From assembly GCA_023387085.1 (NCBI GenBank), contig JAEWIL010000099.1, forward strand, positions 1 to 20,824: a stretch of 20,824 nt of DNA, in the 5' to 3' direction. Below are positions 1-9,493 of the stretch, one piece after another. The notes under the pieces are model-generated. The model had not been told where the DNA came from. It saw only the letters and a program-made list of their open reading frames with translations, and ran no database searches. Source of the stretch: Pseudomonadota bacterium (GTDB lineage Bacteria; Pseudomonadota; Alphaproteobacteria; Sphingomonadales; Sphingomonadaceae). Within the stretch, counting starts at the first letter, position 1. Each line of letters begins with the position of its first letter. The position numbers and the translations under genes were made by a program.

Positions 1-2301
<2,301 letters not shown>

Positions 2302-2312
2302 TCACAATGCAC

Positions 2313-2392
2313 GTCATTGCGAGCGAAGCGAAGCAATCTGGCGTGGTTTACGCGTCTCTGGATTGCGGCGTCGCTTCGCTCCTCGCAATGAC
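2313..2392. repeat. Intergenic inverted-repeat element, copy A
   Basis: The left arm begins gtcattgcgag and continues cgaagcgaagcaatc; the right arm begins gattgcggcg and ends ctcgcaatgac. The arms are near-complementary over about 26 to 32 bases with small indels, enclosing about 25 unrelated bases. Two more copies lie at 11007-11054 and 14177-14270. It fills the gap between secA and the permease gene. As RNA it would form a long hairpin, so it could protect or end the secA message, but no U-tract follows. It resembles the REP-like short repeats common between genes of alphaproteobacteria; the name of the family is not known to me. Confidence 0.85.
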
Positions 2393-2406
2393 GGGCTAGT
2401 GTTGCG

Positions 2407-3141
2407 ATGACCGGGCTCGCCGCGCTCTTCGCACTCACCGCATTGCTCTATGCGGCCGTCGGGTTTGGCGGCGGGTCGACCTATACCGCGTTGCTGCTGC
2501 TCGGCGGGGTCGCGGTCGGGCTCGTTCCGGCGATCAGCCTCGCGTGCAACGTCGTGGTCGTGACCGGCGGGACGGTCCGCTTTGCGCGCGCCGGGGTGAT
2601 GCCGTGGGCGAAGGCGCTGCCGCTTATCGCCGTTGCAGCTCCGCTCGCCTTCCTCGGCGGGCTGACACCGGTGAAGCAAGGCGTACTCGTTGTCCTGCTG
2701 GGACTGTCGCTGCTCGCCTCGTCGCTGGCGCTGCTGTTCCAGCCGCAGACGGCGAAGCCGGTCAATCTGTCGCCGAAACTGTTGCTGCCGATCGCCGCGG
2801 CGCTCGGCTATCTCGCGGGTGTAGTGGGGATCGGGGGCGGCATCTTTCTCGCGCCGGTCCTGCACCTGATCCGCTGGGCCGAAGCGCGCTCGGTCGCCGC
2901 GACCGCCAGCCTGTTCATCCTCGTCAACAGCCTGTTCGGGCTGACGGGCCAGCTTCTCAAGGGCAAGGGCGGCGCGATGATCGACGCGGTTGCCGGGCAT
3001 TGGCCGTTGCTCATGGCGGTGCTGATCGGCGGCGCGGTCGGGACGCAGTTCGCGGTGAAGTCCGGTGGCGGGACGCTGATCCGGCGCGTGACCGCGTTGC
3101 TTGTCGGCTTTGTGGCGATCCGCCTGCTTGTTGGTTTCTAA
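2407..3141 (+). CDS. TauE/SafE-family membrane permease
   Basis: A 244-residue, very hydrophobic protein with about eight predicted membrane segments. It shows the internal duplication typical of the TauE/SafE (DUF81) family: YAAVGFGGGSTYTALLLLGG near residue 16 and YLAGVVGIGGGIFLAPVLHL near residue 136, each a glycine-rich re-entrant motif opening one half of the protein. Family members export sulfite, sulfoacetate or related organosulfur anions across the inner membrane. The substrate here cannot be read from the sequence, and no sulfur genes lie nearby to suggest one. The ATG at 2407 is the first start after the repeat; no convincing Shine-Dalgarno is visible. The length is typical for the family. 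It appears to stand alone, 144 bases before the next gene. Confidence 0.88.
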   Translation: MTGLAALFALTALLYAAVGFGGGSTYTALLLLGGVAVGLVPAISLACNVVVVTGGTVRFARAGVMPWAKALPLIAVAAPLAFLGGLTPVKQGVLVVLLGLSLLASSLALLFQPQTAKPVNLSPKLLLPIAAALGYLAGVVGIGGGIFLAPVLHLIRWAEARSVAATASLFILVNSLFGLTGQLLKGKGGAMIDAVAGHWPLLMAVLIGGAVGTQFAVKSGGGTLIRRVTALLVGFVAIRLLVGF

Positions 3142-3155
3142 CGCTTTTTGTCATC

Positions 3156-3183
3156 TTGCCTTCGCGCGCGGCGGTGCTAGCAT
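3156..3183 (+). promoter_or_regulatory. Candidate promoter of the Anbu operon
   Basis: A TTGCCT -35-like hexamer (3156-3161) and a TAGCAT -10-like hexamer (3178-3183) are separated by 16 bases, in the only sizeable gap upstream of the four-gene operon. The leader to the first ATG would be about 95 bases. The rest of the gap (3142-3285) is GC-rich, holds two gcggccgcg motifs and shows no other recognisable signal. The match is weak and is judged by eye only. Confidence 0.25.
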
Positions 3184-3285
3184 CCCGTCCATAAGCTTGG
3201 CGGCCGCGTAGCCCCAAAGCGACGCAGCAGGCAGGAATTTAGCGGCCGCGCACGCTCGACCATCGGGTGCGGCCGGACTGGCGGC

Positions 3286-4740
3286 ATGTTGCGTGGAAAG
3301 GGCTGGGGCATTTCCTTTTTCGACGAGATGACGGGACACCCGGGCACCGGGCAGGCGGGCGAGGTCCGTTCGCCTTATCGCGACTATCATGAGTGGTTCG
3401 ACCGCGAGGACGCCGCTCGCATCCAGCGCAAGACGCAGCAGGCCGAGGCTTTTTTCCGGACCACCGGCATCACCTTCAATGTATATGGACAGGATGAGGC
3501 CGACGAGCGGCTGATCCCGTTCGACGTCGTTCCGCGCATCCTATCGGCGAGCGAGTGGCGGCGCCTGTCGCGCGGTATCGAGCAGCGCGTGCGCGCGCTC
3601 AACGCCTTTCTCCACGACATATATCACCGGCAGGAAATCCTCCGCGCCGGCCGCGTGCCGACCGAGCTGATTTCGCGCAACGAGGCCTTTTTGCCGATGA
3701 TGATGGGCATGGACCCGCCGGGCGGCGTCTATACGCATATCAGTGGCATCGACATCGTCCGCACCGACGCGAACGAATTCTACGTGCTCGAGGATAATGC
3801 GCGTACCCCGTCGGGGGTGTCGTACATGCTCGAAAATCGCGAGACGATGCTCCAGATGTTTCCCGAGCTGTTCGCGAAGATTTCGGTGCGCGAGGTCAGC
3901 GACTATCCGCTGAATCTCTTGAAATCGCTAGCGGCGTGCGCGCCGCCGGCCTGTCGGGGCACGCCGACGGTCGCGGTCCTGACGCCCGGCATCCACAATA
4001 GTGCCTATTTCGAACATAGCTTCCTTGCCGACCAGATGGGCGCCGAACTGGTCGAGGGACACGATCTGCGCGTCGTCGACGGCCGCGTGGCGATGCGGAC
4101 GACGCAGGGCTATACGCCGATCGACGTTCTCTATCGCCGCGTCGATGATGATTTCCTTGATCCGCTGAACTTCCGCCCCGACTCGATGCTCGGCGTGCCC
4201 GGCATCTGGGACGTCTATCGCGCCGGCGGGATCACGATTGCCAACGCGCCGGGGACGGGGATCGCGGACGACAAGGCGCTGTACAGCTATATGCCCGACA
4301 TCATCGAATTCTATACGGGCGAGAAGGCGCTGCTGCCCAATGTGCCGACGTGGCGCTGTTCGGAGCCCGAGCATCTGAAAGAGGTTCTCGACCGCCTGCC
4401 CGAACTGGTGGTGAAAGAGGTCCACGGGTCGGGCGGTTACGGCATGCTCGTCGGGCCTGCCGCGAGCAGGAAGGAGATCGCCGCCTTCAGGGCGAAGCTG
4501 GAGGCGAACCCGCGCGGCTATATCGCGCAGCCGACGCTCTCGCTCTCGACCGTGCCGATTTTCACCAAGGCGGGGCTTGCGCCACGCCACGTCGACCTCC
4601 GCCCCTTCGTGCTGATGTCGCCGCGCGGGATCACGATCACCCCCGGCGGTCTGACGCGCGTCGCAATGACCAAGGGCTCGCTGGTGGTAAATAGCAGTCA
4701 GGGCGGCGGCACCAAAGACACCTGGGTATTGGAAGACTGA
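3286..4740 (+). CDS. Circularly permuted ATP-grasp family protein (COG2308; DUF404/DUF407 type)
   Basis: A 484-residue protein of the circularly permuted ATP-grasp type 2 family. Members are predicted to ligate a carboxylate to an amine or thiol with ATP, possibly making a peptide-like bond; the substrate is unknown. Visible landmarks: FDEM near the N-terminus, the acidic DANEFYVLEDNARTPSGVSY block near residue 160, TPGIHNSAYFEHSFLADQMG near 230, YRRVDDDFLDPL near 285, KEVHGSGGYGM near 380, and a C-terminal NSSQGGGTKDTWVLED that is a hallmark of the family. The ATG at 3286 is preferred because it keeps FDEM, but it has no good Shine-Dalgarno, and the ATG at 3328 (inside FDEM) is the alternative. 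It is first in an operon; its TGA shares a base with the next ATG at 4740. It is the classic partner of alpha-E, transglutaminase-like and Anbu proteins. Confidence 0.93.
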   Translation: MLRGKGWGISFFDEMTGHPGTGQAGEVRSPYRDYHEWFDREDAARIQRKTQQAEAFFRTTGITFNVYGQDEADERLIPFDVVPRILSASEWRRLSRGIEQRVRALNAFLHDIYHRQEILRAGRVPTELISRNEAFLPMMMGMDPPGGVYTHISGIDIVRTDANEFYVLEDNARTPSGVSYMLENRETMLQMFPELFAKISVREVSDYPLNLLKSLAACAPPACRGTPTVAVLTPGIHNSAYFEHSFLADQMGAELVEGHDLRVVDGRVAMRTTQGYTPIDVLYRRVDDDFLDPLNFRPDSMLGVPGIWDVYRAGGITIANAPGTGIADDKALYSYMPDIIEFYTGEKALLPNVPTWRCSEPEHLKEVLDRLPELVVKEVHGSGGYGMLVGPAASRKEIAAFRAKLEANPRGYIAQPTLSLSTVPIFTKAGLAPRHVDLRPFVLMSPRGITITPGGLTRVAMTKGSLVVNSSQGGGTKDTWVLED

Positions 4741-5684
4741 TGCTCGGGAAAACGGCAGGCAGCCTCTATTGGATGGCGCGCTATCTCGAGCGGAGCGAGA
4801 ATAATGCGCGCCTGATCGACGCGGGTTTTCGTATCGCGCTGACGCGGTCGAGCACGGCCCAGTCCGAATGGCGATCGGTGCTCGTCACGGCCGGGCAGGA
4901 CTACCGGTTCCAGCAGGCGCATGGCCGGGATTATACGTCGCAGCGTGTCGTCGATTTCATGCTGCGCGATCCCGCCAATCCGTCGAGCATCCTTTCGGTG
5001 ATCAAGCAGGCGCGCGACAATGCGCGCACCGCGCGCACCTATTTGACGCGCGAGGCGTGGGAGGGCGTCAACACGAGCTGGATGACGCTGAACGCGCTGC
5101 TCAAGCGGCAGGTGCGCGAGGATGACCTGCCCGACGTCCTCGCGGCGATCCGCCAGCAGAGCGCGCTCGTGCGCGGCGCCTATTCGGGGACGATGCTGCG
5201 CAACGACGGCTATAATTTCTCGCGGATCGGCACCTTCCTCGAGCGCGCCGACAACACGGCGCGTATCCTCGACGTCAAATATTATCTGCTGCTACCGTCG
5301 GTCGCGCATATCGGCAGTTCGATCGACAATGTGCAGTGGGAGACGATCCTGCGGTCGGTATCGGCGCATCGCGCCTATCACTGGCTCTACGGCGCCGAGA
5401 TCAGCGCGCTGAAAATCGCCGAGTTCCTGATCCTGTACCGACAGATGCCGCGGAGCCTGGCTTTTTGCTGCGAGCAGATGAACGAAAACCTCGATCTTCT
5501 CCAGCGAACCTATGGGCAGGAAACGGAGGCGGTGCGGATGGGTGCTGCGATCTGTGACGACCGGTTGTCGCGCCCGATCCAGTCGATCTTCGACGGCGGC
5601 CTGCACGAATTCATTACCGATTTTCTTCGCGCCAATGCCGCCCTCGCGCAGCAGATCGAGCGCGACTACCGGTTCGTGGAGTGA
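4740..5684 (+). CDS. Alpha-E domain-containing protein (COG2307)
   Basis: A 314-residue, mostly helical cytoplasmic-looking protein of the alpha-E (DUF403) family. The N-terminal signature LGKTAGSLYWMARYLERSEN is followed by repeated helical segments; a second conserved block, FSRIGTFLERADNTARILD, lies near residue 160, and YHWLYGAEISALKIAEFL near 220. No signal peptide or membrane segment is visible. The biochemical role is unknown; the family is almost always encoded beside the circularly permuted ATP-grasp protein and a transglutaminase-like protein, and sometimes fused to the former. Its ATG overlaps the preceding stop by one base (tgATG) and its TGA lies just before the next start, so translation is probably coupled on both sides. 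The length is normal for the family. Confidence 0.93.
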   Translation: MLGKTAGSLYWMARYLERSENNARLIDAGFRIALTRSSTAQSEWRSVLVTAGQDYRFQQAHGRDYTSQRVVDFMLRDPANPSSILSVIKQARDNARTARTYLTREAWEGVNTSWMTLNALLKRQVREDDLPDVLAAIRQQSALVRGAYSGTMLRNDGYNFSRIGTFLERADNTARILDVKYYLLLPSVAHIGSSIDNVQWETILRSVSAHRAYHWLYGAEISALKIAEFLILYRQMPRSLAFCCEQMNENLDLLQRTYGQETEAVRMGAAICDDRLSRPIQSIFDGGLHEFITDFLRANAALAQQIERDYRFVE

Positions 5685-5686
5685 GC

Positions 5687-6490
5687 ATGCGCCTGCGCGT
5701 CGAACATAGCACCCATTATCATTTCGAAGGTTATGTCGCCTATGCGCTGCAGCAGCTCCGCCTGACGCCCAAAGAGCGGCCGGGGCAGCAGTTGATCCAT
5801 AATTGGGCCATCGAGATCGACGGCGGCGAACAGCAGCTTCACTACACCGACCATCATGGCAATGGCGTCGATCTGGTGTCGGTCAACGGCGGTACGAGCG
5901 AGTTGGTCATCCGCTGTACGGGCGAGGTCGAATTGATCACCTGGGACGGCGTGATCGGCGCGCACCGCGGCGCGATGCCGCTCTGGACCTTTCTGCGTCC
6001 GACCGTCCTGACGCGGGCGGGGCGCGGGGTACGGGCGTTGACGGCCGCGCTCGGGCGCGATCATGCGTCGGATATCGAACGCGCGCACGCGCTGTCGGCG
6101 CTGATCATCGACCGGCTGCCCTACCGGATCGGCGTCACCGACGCCGAAACCACCGCCGAGCAGGCGCTGGGCGGCGAGGGCGGGGTGTGCCAGGACCATG
6201 CCCATATCTTCATCGCCGCGATGCGGCATCTCGGGCACCCGGCGCGCTACGTCTCGGGCTATCTGATGATGAACGACCGCACCCACCAGGATGCAACCCA
6301 TGCCTGGGCCGAGGCGTATTTCGACCATATCGGCTGGATCGGCTTCGATGTGAGCAACGGTCACTCGCCCGATCAACGCTACATTCGCGTCGCGACCGGC
6401 CTCGATTATCGCGACGCCGCCCCGGTTCGCGGCATGCGTTATGGCGCAGCGCGGGAAAATCTGGTTGTTCAATTGCAGGTCCAGCAATAA
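5687..6490 (+). CDS. Transglutaminase-like cysteine protease family protein
   Basis: A 267-residue protein with an N-terminal beta domain (MRLRVEHSTHYHFEGYV...) followed by a transglutaminase-like core. The catalytic triad is complete: C168 in GGVCQDHAH, H205 in DATHAWAEAYF and D221 in GFDVSNGH. The family breaks or makes amide bonds; the substrate in Anbu operons is unknown. The ATG at 5687 is chosen because ggag at 5678-5681 sits five bases before it; a GTG at 5681 would add two residues and overlap the upstream TGA. No signal peptide is seen, so it should act in the cytoplasm with its operon partners. Anbu begins 46 bases after its stop. Confidence 0.92.
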   Translation: MRLRVEHSTHYHFEGYVAYALQQLRLTPKERPGQQLIHNWAIEIDGGEQQLHYTDHHGNGVDLVSVNGGTSELVIRCTGEVELITWDGVIGAHRGAMPLWTFLRPTVLTRAGRGVRALTAALGRDHASDIERAHALSALIIDRLPYRIGVTDAETTAEQALGGEGGVCQDHAHIFIAAMRHLGHPARYVSGYLMMNDRTHQDATHAWAEAYFDHIGWIGFDVSNGHSPDQRYIRVATGLDYRDAAPVRGMRYGAARENLVVQLQVQQ

Positions 6491-6536
6491 GCGGACCGCG
6501 GGCGACGAAGACAATCCGGCGGGGAAACGGAATCCA

Positions 6537-7268
6537 ATGACCTATTGCGTGGGCATGCGTTTGAACAAGGGACTGGTGTTCATGTCGGACACCCGGACCA
6601 ATGCGGGCGTCGACGACATCTCGCAGGTTCGCAAGATGCGGAGCTGGACCGTTCCGGGAGAGCGCGTGATCACGCTGATGTCGGCGGGCAACCTCGCAAC
6701 GACGCAGGCGGTCGTGAGCCTGCTCGACGAACGGACGAAAGCGCCGGTGGATCGCCATCCCTCGATCCTCGCCGCGCCGTCGATGTTCCAGATTGCGACG
6801 ATCATCGGCGAGACGCTGCGCGGCATCGTGATGCGGCATAACGACGAAGGGCCGGCGGCGGAATCGCTGTTCCGCGCCTCGCTGATCGTCGGCGGCCAGA
6901 TCAAGGGGTCCGAACCGCGCCTGTTCATGATATATCCGGAAGGCAATTTCATCGAGGCGGGGGAAGACAATCCCTTCTTCCAGATCGGCGAGACCAAATA
7001 TGGACGGCCGATCATCGTGCGTTCCTACGACCCCGCGATGTCGTTCGAAGATGCGGTGAAGCTGTTGTGCGTTTCGTTCGATTCGACGATCCGCGCCAAT
7101 GCCGGGGTCGACCTGCCGATCGACCTCAAAGTCCATGAACGCGATGATTTCACGACGGTGCGCGAGCGCCGCTTCGAGCGTAACGACCCCTATTACGAGA
7201 GCGTCGCCAACGGCTGGGCAGAGGCGCTGGGGATTGCGCTGGCCGAATTGCCGGACTTTCATTTCTGA
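6537..7268 (+). CDS. Anbu proteasome-type peptidase (ancestral beta subunit, HslV-like)
   Basis: A 243-residue member of the Anbu branch of the proteasome beta/HslV Ntn-hydrolase superfamily. The frame is open upstream to 6441, but the ATG at 6537 is strongly favoured: removal of the initiator Met exposes Thr1 (TYCVGMRLNKGL), the expected nucleophile. Counting from Thr1, D17 lies in MSDTRTN and K32 in VRKM, matching the Thr-Asp-Lys catalytic set; LMSAGN near residue 50 fits the conserved glycine loop. A purine-rich ggggaaacgg lies about 6 bases ahead. Known Anbu proteins form open-ring or spiral oligomers and lack a dedicated ATPase partner; physiological substrates are not established. It is last in the operon after the ATP-grasp, alpha-E and transglutaminase-like genes, and a strong hairpin follows. 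Length is normal for the family. Confidence 0.93.
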   Translation: MTYCVGMRLNKGLVFMSDTRTNAGVDDISQVRKMRSWTVPGERVITLMSAGNLATTQAVVSLLDERTKAPVDRHPSILAAPSMFQIATIIGETLRGIVMRHNDEGPAAESLFRASLIVGGQIKGSEPRLFMIYPEGNFIEAGEDNPFFQIGETKYGRPIIVRSYDPAMSFEDAVKLLCVSFDSTIRANAGVDLPIDLKVHERDDFTTVRERRFERNDPYYESVANGWAEALGIALAELPDFHF

Positions 7269-7295
7269 GATCGCCGCAAGGCAAGAGAAAAGGAG

Positions 7296-7324
7296 GGCCC
7301 GGAAGGTACGTAACCTTCCGGGCC
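7296..7324. terminator. Strong hairpin between convergent Anbu and acs genes
   Basis: A perfect 12-bp stem, ggcccggaaggt (7296-7307) pairing with accttccgggcc (7313-7324), encloses a 5-base loop, acgta. Read on the + strand it is followed by ttgttg, a weak U-tract. Read on the - strand it is followed by tccttttctctt, a better pyrimidine/U-rich tail. It lies 27 bases after the Anbu stop and about 108 bases beyond the acs stop, so it probably serves as a shared, bidirectional terminator. Confidence 0.8.
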
Positions 7325-7431
7325 TTGTTGCTCCGACCGTCAGGGAGGGGGGAGGAACGGCCGGAACCGGGGTCGCTCCCGATATGGCTTTCGCCGCCCT
7401 CGCGTTCAATCATACCAAAGCATGATGCGGC

Positions 7432-9396
7432 CTATCTGTTTTTCCGCCCATCGATCAGTCCGTCGACCAGACTTGGGTCCGCCAGCGTCGAGGTGTCGCC
7501 CAGCGACCCGAAGTCATTCTCCGCGATCTTGCGCAGGATACGGCGCATGATCTTGCCCGAGCGGGTCTTGGGCAGGCCGGGGGTCAGGTGGATATGGTCG
7601 GGTGTGGCGATCGGTCCGATCTCGGTGCGGACCTGCTGCTTGAGCGCCGCCTCGACCTCGGCTGTCGCCTCGACCCCGGCGTTGAGCGTCACATAGGCAT
7701 AGATGCCCTGACCCTTGATATCGTGCGGGAAGCCGACGACCGCCGCCTCGGCAACCAGGTCGTGCAGCACGAGCGCGCTTTCGACCTCGGCGGTGCCCAT
7801 CCGGTGGCCCGAGACGTTGATCACATCGTCGACGCGGCCGGTGATGCGCCAATATCCGTCTGCGTCGCGGCGGCAGCCGTCGCCGGTGAAATATTTGCCC
7901 TTGTAGGTCGAGAAATAGGTGTCGGCGAAGCGCTGGTGATCGCCGTAGATCGTCCGCGCCTGTCCCGGCCAGCTGTGCGTGATGCAGAGATTGCCTTCGG
8001 CGGCGCCGCCGCTCTGTTCGTCGACGAGGACGCCGCCCTCGGCATCGACGAGCTGCGGGCGGACGCCGAAGAAGGGACGTCCCGCGCTGCCGGGCTGCAT
8101 CGGGTGCGCGCCGGGGAGGGTGGTGATCATGATCCCGCCGGTTTCGGTCTGCCACCAGGTGTCGATGACGGGAACGCGGCCCTTGCCGACGGTCTGGTGA
8201 TACCAGCGCCACGCCTCCGGGTTGATCGGTTCGCCGACGCTGCCGAGCAGCCGGATCGAGCTGAGATCATGCCGCGTCACATAATCGTCGCCCTCGCGCA
8301 TCAGGGCGCGGATCGCGGTGGGCGCGGTGTAGAGGATATTGACCTGATGCTTGTCGACGACCTGCCAGAAGCGGTCGTGATCGGGGTAATTGGGCACGCC
8401 CTCGAACATCAAAGTCGTCGCGCCATTCTGCAGCGGGCCATAGACGACATAGGAGTGGCCGGTGACCCAGCCGATGTCGGCGCTGCACCAGAAAATCTCG
8501 CCGGGACGATAGTCGAAACCATAATAGAAGGTGGCTGCGGTCCAGACCGAATAGCCGCCGACCGTATGCAACACGCCCTTTGGCTTGCCGGTCGAGCCCG
8601 AGGTGTAGAGGATGAAGAGCGGGTCCTCGGCGCCCATCGACTCGCACGGACAATCCGTGTCGACATCGGCCGAAAGCGCATCGTACCAATGGTCGCGGCC
8701 CTCTTTCATCGCGACGTCGCCGCCGGTGTGCGCGATGACAAGCACTGCCTTCACGTCGACACGCTCGAGCGCCTTGTCGACATTGGCCTTGAGCGGAACG
8801 GTCTTGCCGCCGCGAAGCCCTTCGTCGGCGCAGATCACCCAGTCGCTGGCGCAATCCTCGATCCGGCCGTGGATCGCCTCGGGCGAGAAGCCCCCGAAGA
8901 CAACGCTGTGCACCGCGCCGATGCGCGCGCAGGCGAGCATCGCGACCGCCCCTTCGGGGATCATCGGCATATAGATGGTGACGCGGTCGCCCTTCTGGAC
9001 GCCCATTTTCTTGAGCGTATTGGCAAAGCGGACGACGTCGGCGAGCAGCGCGGCATAGCTGATCGTCCGCGTCTCGCCGTCGGGGGCGTCGGGCTCGAAG
9101 AGGATCGCGGTACGATCGCCGTGACCTGCGGCGACATGGCGGTCGACGGCATTGTGGCAGAGGTTGAGGACGCCGTCCTCATACCATTTGATGCTGACGG
9201 GGTCGTAGGACCAGTTCGCGATTTTCGTCGGCGGGGTGATCCAGTCGATCCGGTTGGCCTGTTCGGCCCAGAAGCTGTCGGGATCCTCAACGCTCTGCCG
9301 ATAAAGGCGGTCGTAATCGGCGGCGGTGCAATGGGTGTTCGCGGCGGCATCGGCCGGAACGGGGACCAGCGGTTCGGAGGGGGGCAATTCGGACAT
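7432..9396 (-). CDS. acs: Acetyl-coenzyme A synthetase
   Basis: A 654-residue AMP-forming acetate-CoA ligase, which activates acetate through acetyl-AMP to acetyl-CoA in the cytoplasm. Landmarks: the typical start TAADYDRLYRQSVEDPDSFW, the phosphate-binding loop LYTSGSTGKPKGVLH, DTWWQTETGG for adenylate and acetate binding, the hinge region YFTGDGCRRDADGYWRITGR, and the C-terminal PKTRSGKIMRRILR, in which K615 corresponds to the lysine acetylated by Pat-type enzymes. The frame is open far upstream, but the ATG at 9396 has GGGAGAG eight bases before it and gives the normal family length and N-terminus. It diverges from the aldehyde dehydrogenase gene across 97 bases. Regulation by lysine acetylation is possible from the conserved K615 site. 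Confidence 0.97.
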   Translation of the reverse strand: MSELPPSEPLVPVPADAAANTHCTAADYDRLYRQSVEDPDSFWAEQANRIDWITPPTKIANWSYDPVSIKWYEDGVLNLCHNAVDRHVAAGHGDRTAILFEPDAPDGETRTISYAALLADVVRFANTLKKMGVQKGDRVTIYMPMIPEGAVAMLACARIGAVHSVVFGGFSPEAIHGRIEDCASDWVICADEGLRGGKTVPLKANVDKALERVDVKAVLVIAHTGGDVAMKEGRDHWYDALSADVDTDCPCESMGAEDPLFILYTSGSTGKPKGVLHTVGGYSVWTAATFYYGFDYRPGEIFWCSADIGWVTGHSYVVYGPLQNGATTLMFEGVPNYPDHDRFWQVVDKHQVNILYTAPTAIRALMREGDDYVTRHDLSSIRLLGSVGEPINPEAWRWYHQTVGKGRVPVIDTWWQTETGGIMITTLPGAHPMQPGSAGRPFFGVRPQLVDAEGGVLVDEQSGGAAEGNLCITHSWPGQARTIYGDHQRFADTYFSTYKGKYFTGDGCRRDADGYWRITGRVDDVINVSGHRMGTAEVESALVLHDLVAEAAVVGFPHDIKGQGIYAYVTLNAGVEATAEVEAALKQQVRTEIGPIATPDHIHLTPGLPKTRSGKIMRRILRKIAENDFGSLGDTSTLADPSLVDGLIDGRKNR

Positions 9397-9493
9397 GGCG
9401 ACTCTCCCATTCGGGTTTGCATTGTTCGTCCGAAGCGATAACCCCCGGGCCATAAACTGCAAGGGCGCGCACGCGCCGGTGAAGGGGCAGAAA

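Noticed and set aside
3200..3250. Two gcggccgcg motifs in the gap before the Anbu operon, as a possible operator pair
   Set aside because: The motifs are common in high-GC DNA, their spacing (about 41 bases) has no helical logic and neither overlaps a promoter-like element.
7588..9441. 617-codon open frame on the + strand opposite acs
   Set aside because: Mirror frame of the highly conserved acs gene; no recognisable domain and no ribosome site of its own.
9397..9493. Promoter-like hexamers between the divergent acs and aldehyde dehydrogenase genes
   Set aside because: Promoters must lie here, but no pair of elements matched well enough to place one; only the ribosome sites are convincing.
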